NCBI GenBank assembly: GCA_947631875.1
Contig: CANRMV010000032.1
Coordinates: 1-10,070 of the forward strand
Length of the DNA: 10,070 bases
Origin: an uncultured Clostridia bacterium
GTDB taxonomy: Bacteria > Bacillota > Clostridia > Christensenellales > UBA1242
Reading direction: 5' to 3'
Shown: piece by piece, positions 1 to 5,890 of the stretch
How the letters are laid out: each line of letters starts with the position of its first letter
How positions within the stretch are numbered: position 1 is the first letter of the stretch
Translations under genes and position numbers: made by a program
Notes under the pieces: model-generated
What the model was told of the DNA's origin: nothing
The model's input: only the letters and a program-made list of their open reading frames with translations
The model's database searches: none

Positions 1-318
1 AATCGTGAGAGGTGTAATTCTTATGTAAAAAAATATATAGAAAAGGCCCTCGGAAGCACGGAAATTTTTAAAAAAAGGTTTTATTATTCTTCAAATTTGA
101 AAGTTCCAAATATCGTCACTCGGCTTGTTGGTGCGGATTTTGATGCACCGGAAGATATAAATAGTTTATATGCTAATGATTTAATATTTCAGCATGCAGA
201 ATTTAAAAATTATGATAAGGAACATAATGTTTTACAGTGTTGGATTGATAATGATATAAAAAATGATATTTCTAAAGGTTTAATACCTCTAGATGAAAGT
301 TTTGAAATGCCATTTTAA
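1..318 (+). CDS. Rolling-circle replication initiator (HUH Rep), C-terminal fragment
   Basis: The frame is open from the first base, so this is the last 105 codons of a gene that starts outside the window. An internal TTG at 97 is not the true start. Near the left edge the peptide reads YVKKYIEK followed by a basic stretch ending KKRFYYSSNLKVP. That layout (YxxKY, then an aromatic/basic segment and an NLK-P motif) resembles motif III of HUH endonuclease Rep proteins of small plasmids and phages, where the Tyr attacks the nicking site and forms a covalent DNA link. The metal-binding HUH motif and the rest of the catalytic domain would lie upstream and are not visible. The tail is acidic and unremarkable. 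Small element-type genes follow directly, which fits a replication or mobility module. The family call rests on one motif, so a phage structural or mobilisation protein is not excluded. Confidence 0.5.
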   Translation, partial: NRERCNSYVKKYIEKALGSTEIFKKRFYYSSNLKVPNIVTRLVGADFDAPEDINSLYANDLIFQHAEFKNYDKEHNVLQCWIDNDIKNDISKGLIPLDESFEMPF

Positions 319-337
319 TGGCTTAAAAGGAGTATTT

Positions 338-421
338 ATGTTTTTTAAAAAATTTAGAAAAAGAAAAAATCGATGCTTGAAAATAACGGATATCATTTTA
401 AAGATTGAGAGATTTGTATGA
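338..421 (+). CDS. 27-residue basic peptide, coupled to the next gene
   Basis: This is a very short open frame with a good ribosome binding site (AAGGAG at 327-332, six bases before the ATG). It encodes 27 residues rich in Lys and Arg in the first half (MFFKKFRKRKNR) with a hydrophobic/charged tail. Its TGA overlaps the ATG of the next gene in an ATGA arrangement, and that next gene has only a poor Shine-Dalgarno of its own (GAGAG about nine bases upstream). The likely role is therefore a leader peptide for translational coupling, or a tiny partner of the downstream protein. The family is not recognised. Strong SD plus ATGA overlap supports real translation. The peptide is much smaller than a normal type II antitoxin. 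Confidence 0.5.
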   Translation: MFFKKFRKRKNRCLKITDIILKIERFV

Positions 422-795
422 CAAAAAGAATTGGTAATGTGTATTGGGCGAATAGTCAAAAAATCGACAAAACTGATATAAAAGCAAAGAGACAGTATGC
501 AGTTGTTAAAGATAATGGCAGAAATGTTGTTGTTTCAAAAATTCGAGGTTTTAACGATAATCCAAAGAATAATGCTCGTCTTTTTGAACTTGACAGCAAA
601 AAGTATCCGTTGTGTAAACGAAGTGGTGTTGATAAAAAAACATATTTTCAAAGAGTGGATAATAAACGGCTTTTAACCTTAAATGACAAAGAGGTTTTTG
701 GCGAAAAAGTTTCATTTAAGTTGAGTAGTCATGATACTCATAAAGTGTTGTTGCATACTGGTGTCATAAAAAAAGACAAAAAAAGAAGGCTGTAA
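418..795 (+). CDS. Possible PemK/MazF-like protein
   Basis: This encodes 125 residues, basic overall, ending in a Lys/Arg-rich tail (KKDKKRRL). The N-terminus, IGNVYWAN followed after about 15 residues by KRQYAVVKDNG and VVVSKI, resembles the first strands of PemK/MazF-fold proteins, which typically read GDIYWxD then RPVVVVSN. Further on, SGVDKKTYFQRVDNKRLLTL resembles the strand of MazF-like toxins carrying a Ser and an 'irtvdkxRL' segment. MazF enzymes are mRNA interferases, but the exact catalytic residues cannot be assigned here and no typical antitoxin gene is beside it. A DNA- or RNA-binding SH3-like protein of the element is equally possible. The start overlaps the stop of the 27-codon gene (ATGA), so translation is probably coupled. 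The stop codon sits in the loop of a terminator hairpin. Confidence 0.5.
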   Translation: MTKRIGNVYWANSQKIDKTDIKAKRQYAVVKDNGRNVVVSKIRGFNDNPKNNARLFELDSKKYPLCKRSGVDKKTYFQRVDNKRLLTLNDKEVFGEKVSFKLSSHDTHKVLLHTGVIKKDKKRRL

Positions 796-805
796 AGCCT
801 TCTTT
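782..805 (+). terminator. Hairpin with the stop codon of the upstream gene in its loop
   Basis: A perfect 10-bp stem (AAAGAAGGCT paired with AGCCTTCTTT) closes on a GTAA tetraloop. The TAA of that loop is the stop codon of the PemK-like gene. The downstream arm ends in only three T, so termination may be partial, or the hairpin may mainly protect the 3' end. Confidence 0.6.
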
Positions 806-840
806 AACCGAACTTTGAAGGTCGGCACAAGGTCCGACAG
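806..840 (+). promoter_or_regulatory. Structured segment with two mutually exclusive hairpins
   Basis: GTCGG at 821-825 can pair with CCGAC at 834-838 (loop of eight). Alternatively TCGG at 822-825 can pair with CCGA at 808-811, with inner CTT/AAG pairs. Both foldings use the same bases, so only one can form, and a T-tailed hairpin lies immediately downstream. This is the layout of an attenuator or a small regulatory RNA. No known riboswitch was recognised, and the function is inferred. Confidence 0.3.
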
Positions 841-858
841 ACACTGAAAAGTGTTTTT
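841..858 (+). terminator. Small GAAA-tetraloop terminator
   Basis: ACACT pairs with AGTGT around a GAAA tetraloop, followed by four further T. The stem is short but the loop is stable. It ends the structured segment at 808-838 and lies before the operon beginning at 928. Confidence 0.5.
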
Positions 859-927
859 CGTTGTTCAATATTATTATATACAACTTATGACTAAAAGTCA
901 AGAAAAATTTTTAAAAAAGGAGAAAAA

Positions 928-1164
928 ATGAGATTTACACATTTAGCAAAGAAAATTGCAAGGGATTGCTCGCCTGCAGATATACAAGATTGTTATCATA
1001 AGACTGAGCATGGATTAAGAGTGGCTTGTCAGTCTGGTGACAAGAAAGCAATGAAAAAGGCAATGGCGAATCACCAAGCCTTTGAATATGCGATGCTTTA
1101 TAGACAGACACCGGAATTTAAAATTAAACAAGGGAGGAAACATGGAAAACTTTTTAAAAGATAA
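928..1164 (+). CDS. Small basic protein of unknown function
   Basis: This encodes 78 residues with a clear ribosome binding site (AAGGAG ending six bases before the ATG). The sequence is largely helical in character. It has two Cys in the first third (DCSPADIQDC), a Lys/Ala-rich middle (DKKAMKKAMANHQA) and a basic end (RKHGKLFKR). No family was recognised. Its last 23 bases overlap the start of the next gene, whose Shine-Dalgarno (AGGGAGG at 1131-1137) lies inside this reading frame, so the two are very likely translated from one message. With the DUF3102-like and coiled-coil genes it forms a tight three-gene operon typical of small plasmids and integrative elements. Confidence 0.65.
   Translation: MRFTHLAKKIARDCSPADIQDCYHKTEHGLRVACQSGDKKAMKKAMANHQAFEYAMLYRQTPEFKIKQGRKHGKLFKR
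1131..1137 (+). promoter_or_regulatory. Ribosome binding site that fixes the start at 1142
   Basis: AGGGAGG lies four bases before the ATG at 1142. An in-frame ATG 20 codons upstream (1082) has no Shine-Dalgarno and would lie deep inside the preceding gene, so 1142 is the better start. Confidence 0.7.
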
Positions 1165-1762
1165 TATCGATTTTGAAGATGAAAACTTGAATAAATTGAT
1201 AAAAATATTAAAAAAATGCTACGATAAGCAACAAAATAATTTTGCGGAACTTTGTTTTTGCATGAGTCGTTTACATGAATATTTTGAAAATAATTATTTT
1301 AAGGCAAAAGATAATGAGTATTATAATGAGAAAAAACTGTTTATGAAATTTGGCTTTAATCGGCAGGCGGTCAGTCGATATATTCAATGTTTTAAAAGGT
1401 TTTGTTATCTAACTTCATCTGATGAGGATGCAAAATGTTTTATAATAAGTGAGCTTTATGGATTTTCGCCTTCGAAATTGTTTGAACTGTTAGTGCTTTC
1501 AGATGAAGAAATAATGAAATATTTGAAAAGTGGTGAAATAAAATTTTCAATGACTGTTAAAGAAATTAGAAAATTTATAAAATCATTGAACAATGACAGT
1601 GAGGACCAAAAGGCAGAGATAAATGAGGAAGAAATCCCGGAGGCTTATGACCCTGCTAAGGTATATGATTATTCATATTTTGAGGGAAAAAGCAAAAATC
1701 AACTTCTGAACATTGTTTGGGAGTTGCAAAATTATGTAAAAAAAATTAAAAGGAGCAAATAA
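1142..1762 (+). CDS. DUF3102/ParB-like DNA-binding protein of a mobile element
   Basis: This encodes 206 residues from the SD-supported ATG. A central segment, KFGFNRQAVSRYIQCFKRF (about residues 68-86), looks like a helix-turn-helix. It is followed by SPSKLFELLVLSDEEI and SMTVKEIRKFIKSL (about 107-149). The pattern 'sKLxELLxLxxEE ... MTVrElrxxIK' is typical of DUF3102 proteins and related ParB/KorB-like domains found on plasmids and integrative elements, where they serve partition or regulation. A very acidic linker (DSEDQKAEINEEEIPEA) follows, and the C-terminus is basic (KKIKRSK). The gene overlaps its upstream neighbour by 23 bases and ends one base before the ATG of the next gene. The name is a motif-based inference. 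The exact role (partition, copy control or repression) cannot be told. Confidence 0.5.
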   Translation: MENFLKDNIDFEDENLNKLIKILKKCYDKQQNNFAELCFCMSRLHEYFENNYFKAKDNEYYNEKKLFMKFGFNRQAVSRYIQCFKRFCYLTSSDEDAKCFIISELYGFSPSKLFELLVLSDEEIMKYLKSGEIKFSMTVKEIRKFIKSLNNDSEDQKAEINEEEIPEAYDPAKVYDYSYFEGKSKNQLLNIVWELQNYVKKIKRSK

Positions 1763-1763
1763 A

Positions 1764-1961
1764 ATGGATAAGATTATTTTAGAACAGAATAAAAGGATAA
1801 AACAACTAGAAGAAGAGAATTTGTTATTGAAAAGGCGACTTTTGCAGTATCTGAGAGATGATAATGTTTCACTTGTAATTGAAAAAATGAAGAATGAAAC
1901 TTATGAAAAGGAAATAGCGATGTTAAAGCGAAAACTTGTCATGCGAGAGTTGTGTAATTAA
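1764..1961 (+). CDS. Short coiled-coil protein
   Basis: This encodes 65 residues that are almost entirely a predicted coiled coil. The stretch IILEQNKRIKQLEEENLLLK shows a heptad pattern of Leu/Ile with Glu/Lys at the flanking positions, and a second run (YEKEIAMLKRKLVMREL) ends the protein. The ribosome binding site (AAAGGAG at 1749-1755) lies inside the end of the previous gene, and only one base separates the two frames, so they are co-translated. It is probably an oligomerisation or adaptor partner of the DUF3102-like protein, but no family was recognised. It is the last gene of the operon and is followed directly by a terminator. Confidence 0.65.
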   Translation: MDKIILEQNKRIKQLEEENLLLKRRLLQYLRDDNVSLVIEKMKNETYEKEIAMLKRKLVMRELCN

Positions 1962-1969
1962 ACTTATAT

Positions 1970-2000
1970 AAAAAATCTAGGTGTTTTGCCTGGATTTTTT
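1970..2000. terminator. Bidirectional terminator between convergent genes
   Basis: AAAAAATCTAGG pairs with CCTGGATTTTTT (one G-U pair) around a seven-base loop. There is a T-run on the right for the plus-strand operon and an A-run on the left (T-run on the minus strand) for the DUF2726 gene, whose stop codon is at 2000-2002. Confidence 0.8.
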
Positions 2001-2647
2001 TAATTTTTAGTTTTTAAATTTACTATGTAATCCTTGGTCCAGTTTAAGTCTAATTTGTTATATTTTTTTGCAAAAAGTCTTTTAAAAAAAGATGGGTTGA
2101 CATAGGTGATTACTTTTTTGATAAGTTTTCTTATAGATGAATCGTTTATTACCTTTATATCTTTGACATCTATAGTTAAAAGCGGTAATTTAACTTTGTC
2201 TAAAATTTGCTTAACGCTTTTATCTCTTTCGATGTTGTAAGCATTGGTATAGTGCTGTTGACCATTTAATTCAATAATGAGAAAAGGTATAAATTTTTTA
2301 GAGTAAAATAGTGCAAAGTCTACATTTCTATATAATTCGTCATTCCTTTTATTGCTGTTTGTTGAAATAATGCTTTGCAAGTTTACTTGCGGAATAATGG
2401 AATACCTTTTAGGTATTGAGCTTTTAATTATGTTGTAAACTCTCATTTCGAATTCATTCATGATTTCATTTTTTAATACATACTCTTTATTCTCATCGTA
2501 GAATTTATATTCATTGCCTTTTCTAATATTTTTTACCCAAACGCCTTTTTCATTTTTAATTATTATTTCTTCTTTGGCTAAGTTATAACAATCCCTGCAC
2601 AGTTCATAGTTGGTTAGTTCTCCACAAAATTTGCAATTGGTTTTCAT
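2000..2647 (-). CDS. DUF2726 protein with zinc ribbon, PD-(D/E)XK nuclease-like
   Basis: This encodes 215 residues. The N-terminus carries four Cys as two CxxC pairs (C5/C8 and C17/C20), a short zinc ribbon. The rest matches the DUF2726 layout, a restriction-endonuclease-like fold. It has a helix with Glu66 (NEFEMRVY), PQVNL at 86-90, ELYRNVDFALF with Asp110, and IELNGQQHY with Glu126, followed by NIERDKSVKQIL. Asp110 and Glu126 would be the PD-(D/E)XK metal ligands. The usual Lys after Glu is Asn here (ELN), which is common in this family, so activity is uncertain. It is a stand-alone gene convergent with the coiled-coil operon, with its own promoter and a GAGGAGG ribosome binding site. Its AT-rich sequence and place between element genes and a transposase point to acquired DNA. 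Proteins of this family occur scattered in bacteria without a settled role. Confidence 0.75.
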   Translation of the reverse strand: MKTNCKFCGELTNYELCRDCYNLAKEEIIIKNEKGVWVKNIRKGNEYKFYDENKEYVLKNEIMNEFEMRVYNIIKSSIPKRYSIIPQVNLQSIISTNSNKRNDELYRNVDFALFYSKKFIPFLIIELNGQQHYTNAYNIERDKSVKQILDKVKLPLLTIDVKDIKVINDSSIRKLIKKVITYVNPSFFKRLFAKKYNKLDLNWTKDYIVNLKTKN

Positions 2648-2669
2648 TTTTTTTATCCTCCTCTATGTA

Positions 2670-2675
2670 ATTATA
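2670..2675 (-). promoter_or_regulatory. Extended -10 promoter of the DUF2726 gene
   Basis: On the minus strand TGATATAAT gives an extended -10 with a consensus hexamer. The -35 region is weak, as often with extended -10 promoters. The predicted +1, near 2663, coincides with the first G of the GAGGAGG ribosome binding site, giving a leader of about 16 bases. Confidence 0.55.
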
Positions 2676-2721
2676 TCACAATGATTTTATCATGGAGAGA
2701 TAGTAAAATCAACTAATTTTA

Positions 2722-2749
2722 TTGAATTATAACATTTTTTGTCTAAAAT
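2722..2749 (+). promoter_or_regulatory. Promoter of the transposase gene
   Basis: TTGAAT at 2722-2727 is followed, after 16 bases, by TAAAAT at 2744-2749. The predicted +1, near 2756, falls on the AAGGAGG ribosome binding site at 2756-2762. That Shine-Dalgarno selects the ATG at 2771 over a GTG at 2762 that overlaps it. Confidence 0.4.
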
Positions 2750-2770
2750 TATAGCAAGGAGGTGTTTTTT

Positions 2771-3760
2771 ATGACAAATGTAAGAAAAATGTATAAAGCA
2801 GCATATACTGCGAAAGAAAAGTTAAATGCGATTAATGCAAGTAAAAGTTCAAGTATAGAATATGTAGCACATCGATATCACTGCACTATTCAGTCTATCT
2901 ATCGATGGAGACGACTGTATAATGGGACATTGGAAAGTTTGGCAAACAAGTTTTCTAGAAAAAATATGCTTCATCCGAATAGGCATACGGATGAAGAAAT
3001 TGCAAATATTAAGAATTTAATAAAGCGTAATCCACATATAGGATTGAATGAATTATATGGTAAATTAAGGTTGAATTATGCTTATTCTCGAAATCCTGTT
3101 AGCCTATATAGATTTTTGAGAAAACATGGTTGGTATGAAGAGGTTAAGAAAAAAGCCAAGTATAAGCCTAAGCCTTATGACACTCCAACTCATTTAGGTG
3201 AAAAGTGGCAACTTGATGTAAAATATGTGCCTCGTGCTTGTTATGTTGGTCCTTTTTCTGACGAGAAAAGGTTTTATCAATATACCGTGATTGACGAGGC
3301 AAGCCGGGAACGGTTTATTTATCCATATCAAGAGGTAAATGCTCAAAATACAGTTGATTTTGTAAAACGAGCGATTATTTTCTTTGGTTATAAGCCTACA
3401 ATAATTCAAACAGACAATGGCGCCGAATTTACATATATTCGTCAGACAAGAAGCGACCAAGAGCATTTGTTGGATATTTTTTGTCGGCTGAATAAGATAG
3501 AACATAAAACTATTAAACCTCGGACGCCTCGTCATAATGGAAAGGTAGAGAGGTCTCACCGTAACGATAATGAGAGATTTTATCGTTGGTTAAAGTTTTA
3601 TTCGTTTGAGGATTTACAAAAGCAGATGAAGGCATATCTTGAAAGGTCTAATAATATACCTACTGCTGTTTTGACTAGTCGAGATGGTAGCAAAAAGTGG
3701 CTATCGCCAAAAGAAAAGCGAAAAGAATTGTTACTTTTAGATTGGGGTGTCATTGAATAA
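2771..3760 (+). CDS. DDE transposase, IS481/IS3-like
   Basis: This encodes 329 residues from ATG 2771. An N-terminal helix-turn-helix spans about residues 26-48 (SIEYVAHRYHCTIQSIYRW). A middle helical domain follows, then an rve-type RNase H core. The core carries Asp149 in WQLDVKYV, Asp215 in QTDNGAEF and Glu260 in HNGKVERSHR, the complete DDE triad. The second Asp and the Glu are separated by 44 residues rather than the usual 35 or so, because of a short insertion after QTDNGAEFT. The C-terminus carries an NNIPTAVL segment like the YNxxxPHxxL region of relatives. The protein is full length in one frame, unlike classic two-frame IS3 elements, which favours the IS481 group. No terminal inverted repeats or target duplication were convincing by eye, so the element may be degenerate or its ends lie elsewhere. 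It lies at the edge of the AT-rich accessory block. Confidence 0.85.
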   Translation: MTNVRKMYKAAYTAKEKLNAINASKSSSIEYVAHRYHCTIQSIYRWRRLYNGTLESLANKFSRKNMLHPNRHTDEEIANIKNLIKRNPHIGLNELYGKLRLNYAYSRNPVSLYRFLRKHGWYEEVKKKAKYKPKPYDTPTHLGEKWQLDVKYVPRACYVGPFSDEKRFYQYTVIDEASRERFIYPYQEVNAQNTVDFVKRAIIFFGYKPTIIQTDNGAEFTYIRQTRSDQEHLLDIFCRLNKIEHKTIKPRTPRHNGKVERSHRNDNERFYRWLKFYSFEDLQKQMKAYLERSNNIPTAVLTSRDGSKKWLSPKEKRKELLLLDWGVIE

Positions 3761-3811
3761 CAAAAATTTACTTTTGATTAAGTTTTTTAATATACAACTG
3801 TATATGCTTTT

Positions 3812-3831
3812 GCCAAACAATAAATTTTGGC
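3812..3831 (+). terminator. Hairpin downstream of the transposase gene
   Basis: GCCAAA pairs with TTTGGC around an eight-base loop, about 50 bases after the transposase stop. It directly precedes a GC-rich palindrome. Together the two could end the transposase message. No strong T-run follows this first hairpin. Confidence 0.35.
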
Positions 3832-3833
3832 GT

Positions 3834-3853
3834 TTCTCTCCCCGGGGAGAGAA
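3834..3853. repeat. Perfect 20-bp GC-rich palindrome
   Basis: TTCTCTCCCC is followed immediately by its own reverse complement, with CCCCGGGG at the centre. It stands out in otherwise very AT-rich DNA. A T-rich stretch follows (TGTTGTTTTTATT), so it could act as a terminator, a protein-binding site or the end of a mobile element. Confidence 0.6.
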
Positions 3854-3962
3854 TGTGTTGTTTTTATTCAAATTTTCTTTCTTCGACTATCTTTATTTAA
3901 ATAAAATTTATTTTTTTTTGAAAAATTATTAAAAAACAGTTGACAATTCTTCAAAATTTTGT

Positions 3963-3991
3963 TTGAAAACTTTGTTAAAAATGTGTATAAT
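3963..3991 (+). promoter_or_regulatory. uvrC promoter, apparently leaderless
   Basis: TTGAAA at 3963-3968 and TATAAT at 3986-3991 are separated by exactly 17 bases. The expected +1 (3997-3999) coincides with the uvrC ATG at 3999, and no Shine-Dalgarno lies before that ATG. A TTGACA at 3940-3945 has no good -10 at the right spacing. Confidence 0.6.
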
Positions 3992-3998
3992 AATATTT

Positions 3999-5807
3999 AT
4001 GAATTCGAAAATCAAGGACAAACTTAAACTTCTCCCGAGAAAAAGCGGTGTCTATATTATGAAAGACGAAAATGGCACCGTCATTTATGTCGGCAAAGCA
4101 AAAGTTTTAAAAAATAGGGTTAGCCAATACTTTCAAGCATCGCCCAAACCAAGTAAGGTTCAAGCTATGGTGGATTCTATTGATGACTTTGAATATTTTA
4201 TTACCGTGTCCGAGATGGACGCCCTCGCCCTTGAAAACAACCTTATAAAAAAATATCAACCATTTTACAACATTCTACTCAAAGACGGCAAACAATTCCC
4301 TTATATAAAAATCGACATGAAAGAGCCCTTCCCCCGACTTGAAATCGTAAGAAAGGTAAAAAATGACGGAGCAAAATATTTCGGTCCATATTTTGCAGGC
4401 ATTGATGTCCGTGAAATCATAAAGACCATCAACACCGCGTTTAAACTTCGCACCTGCACACAAAAAATTTCTGAGACTTCTGTCGCGAAAAGAGAGTGTT
4501 TAAACTACTCACTTGGGCTTTGTTCTGCCCCTTGCACAAAAAGGGTTGACAAAGAGACATATCGCGAAGAAATAAACAAAGTAATCAACTTTTTAAACGG
4601 AAATGACGATGAAATTGAACAAATTTTGAAAAAAAAGATGAAAAACGCTTCAAAAAATGAAAATTTTGAAAACGCTCTCATTTTTCGCGACAGACTAAAG
4701 ATGATAGCAAAACTGAAACAAAGAGTGGTCGCAAACCTCCCCAAAAATGTCAACAAGGACGTTTTTGCTTATCAAACCAATGGCCTATCCGGTGTGATAA
4801 CAAGTATGGTGGTGCGGGGCGGTAAAATTTTAGGCGTGATGAACTACTCGGTTTTGGATGCCGAACTTGAAGAGCAGGAGACACTTTTCAACTTTCTTGT
4901 CCAATACTATCAAAATGTTCTAATACCTGACGACATAATTTTAAGCCATGAACTTACCGACCAAGACACCCTGCTTTCATACCTAGGCAAAAAACCAAAT
5001 ATAATAACAAACCCGCATGGGATAAATAAGACTCTCCTTGATATGGCAAAAGACAACGCAAGCGACTATCTCGAAAAGCACATTGAAAAGGAGAGATTGC
5101 GTTATAACAACACGTTCGGGGCATTAAAGGTGTTGAAAGAAAAACTAAATTTAAACAACTTCCCTCACCGCATGGAGTGTTACGATATATCAAATATTAG
5201 CGGGACAAATAAAGTTTGTTCAATGGTCGTATTTATAAACGGCGAAAAATCAAGCAAGGATTATCGCAAGTTTAAAATAAAACTCGTGCAAGGCTCCAAC
5301 GACTTTGCATCTCTTCAAGAAGCCCTAACTCGACGATTGGCACGGTTAAAAAATCAAGATGGCGAAAGTTTTAAAGAAAAACCCGACCTGCTCATCATTG
5401 ATGGAGGCAAGGGGCAACTCTCCGCCTGCTATCAGGTGCTTCAAGAGTCGAAGATTCAAGGCATCGATATGATAAGCCTTGCGAAAAGAATCGAAGAGGT
5501 GTTTAAGCCCTCCAGCACAACGCCAATTTTGCTAAAACCCGGCAGTGCTGAACTACGGCTTTTGCAAAGAATAAGAGATGAGGCTCACCGTTTTGCCATT
5601 ACATTTCATAGGGCTGTTCGCACAAAGGCACAGGTGCATAGCGAACTTGATGCCATTGCCGGCTTAGGCGAGGTGAAAAAACGGGCACTTTTGGACGCCT
5701 TTGAAACCACAGAAAACATAAAAACGGCTTCGGTTGACGAACTTTCCTGCGTAAAAGGCATTCATCGTGCACTAGCCCAAACCATTTATGACACATTTCA
5801 CCATTAA
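3999..5807 (+). CDS. uvrC: UvrABC excinuclease subunit C
   Basis: This is the nucleotide excision repair endonuclease that, with UvrA and UvrB, cuts the damaged strand on both sides of bulky lesions. It has 602 residues, normal for UvrC. In order it shows a GIY-YIG domain for the 3' cut (GVY at 17-19, YVG at 30-32) and a four-Cys cluster (RTCTQ, then RECLNYSLGLCSAPC) matching the iron-sulfur ligands described in the family. A UVR UvrB-binding helix follows (ENFENALIFRDRLKMIAKL). The RNase H-like domain for the 5' cut carries YDISNISGTNKV, NDFASLQEALTRR and PDLLIIDGGKGQL. Tandem helix-hairpin-helix motifs end the protein (IAGLGEVKKRALLDAF and VDELSCVKGI). The upstream in-frame TTG (3963) would add 12 residues but is part of the promoter, so ATG 3999 is chosen. 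It is transcribed alone and ends in a strong terminator. C-ending codons are commoner than in the block to its left, marking the return to core genome. Confidence 0.97.
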   Translation: MNSKIKDKLKLLPRKSGVYIMKDENGTVIYVGKAKVLKNRVSQYFQASPKPSKVQAMVDSIDDFEYFITVSEMDALALENNLIKKYQPFYNILLKDGKQFPYIKIDMKEPFPRLEIVRKVKNDGAKYFGPYFAGIDVREIIKTINTAFKLRTCTQKISETSVAKRECLNYSLGLCSAPCTKRVDKETYREEINKVINFLNGNDDEIEQILKKKMKNASKNENFENALIFRDRLKMIAKLKQRVVANLPKNVNKDVFAYQTNGLSGVITSMVVRGGKILGVMNYSVLDAELEEQETLFNFLVQYYQNVLIPDDIILSHELTDQDTLLSYLGKKPNIITNPHGINKTLLDMAKDNASDYLEKHIEKERLRYNNTFGALKVLKEKLNLNNFPHRMECYDISNISGTNKVCSMVVFINGEKSSKDYRKFKIKLVQGSNDFASLQEALTRRLARLKNQDGESFKEKPDLLIIDGGKGQLSACYQVLQESKIQGIDMISLAKRIEEVFKPSSTTPILLKPGSAELRLLQRIRDEAHRFAITFHRAVRTKAQVHSELDAIAGLGEVKKRALLDAFETTENIKTASVDELSCVKGIHRALAQTIYDTFHH

Positions 5808-5808
5808 G

Positions 5809-5842
5809 ACGAGAATAGTTTAAAACTATACTCGTTTTTTTT
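5809..5842 (+). terminator. uvrC terminator
   Basis: ACGAG-A-ATAGTTT pairs with AAACTAT-A-CTCGT (one internal A-A mismatch), followed by eight T, starting one base after the uvrC stop. The T-run leads straight into the -35 box of the tmk promoter. Confidence 0.9.
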
Positions 5843-5869
5843 GACAAAGTTTGGATATTTTGATAAACT
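5841..5869 (+). promoter_or_regulatory. tmk promoter
   Basis: TTGACA at 5841-5846, a 17-base spacer and TAAACT at 5864-5869 preceded by TGA (extended -10). The predicted +1 near 5876 leaves a leader of about 15 bases that contains AAGGAGGGAG, the tmk ribosome binding site. Confidence 0.7.
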
Positions 5870-5890
5870 AATTTTAGTAAAGGAGGGAGT

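Noticed and set aside
1082..1141. N-terminal extension of the DUF3102-like protein from the ATG at 1082
   Set aside because: No ribosome binding site precedes it, while AGGGAGG lies four bases before the ATG at 1142.
3194..3559. 121-codon minus-strand frame inside the transposase gene
   Set aside because: It is a shadow of the conserved DDE domain on the plus strand and has no start signals of its own.
2695..3841. GGAGAGA at 2695-2701 and TCTCTCC at 3835-3841 as possible inverted repeats of the IS
   Set aside because: Only seven bases match before the alignment fails, and the right copy belongs to a palindrome, so the match may be chance.
3747..3932. 61-codon plus-strand frame after the transposase
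   Set aside because: It starts at a TTG inside the transposase gene, runs through both hairpins and encodes a low-complexity Phe/Leu/Asn string. It has no ribosome binding site.
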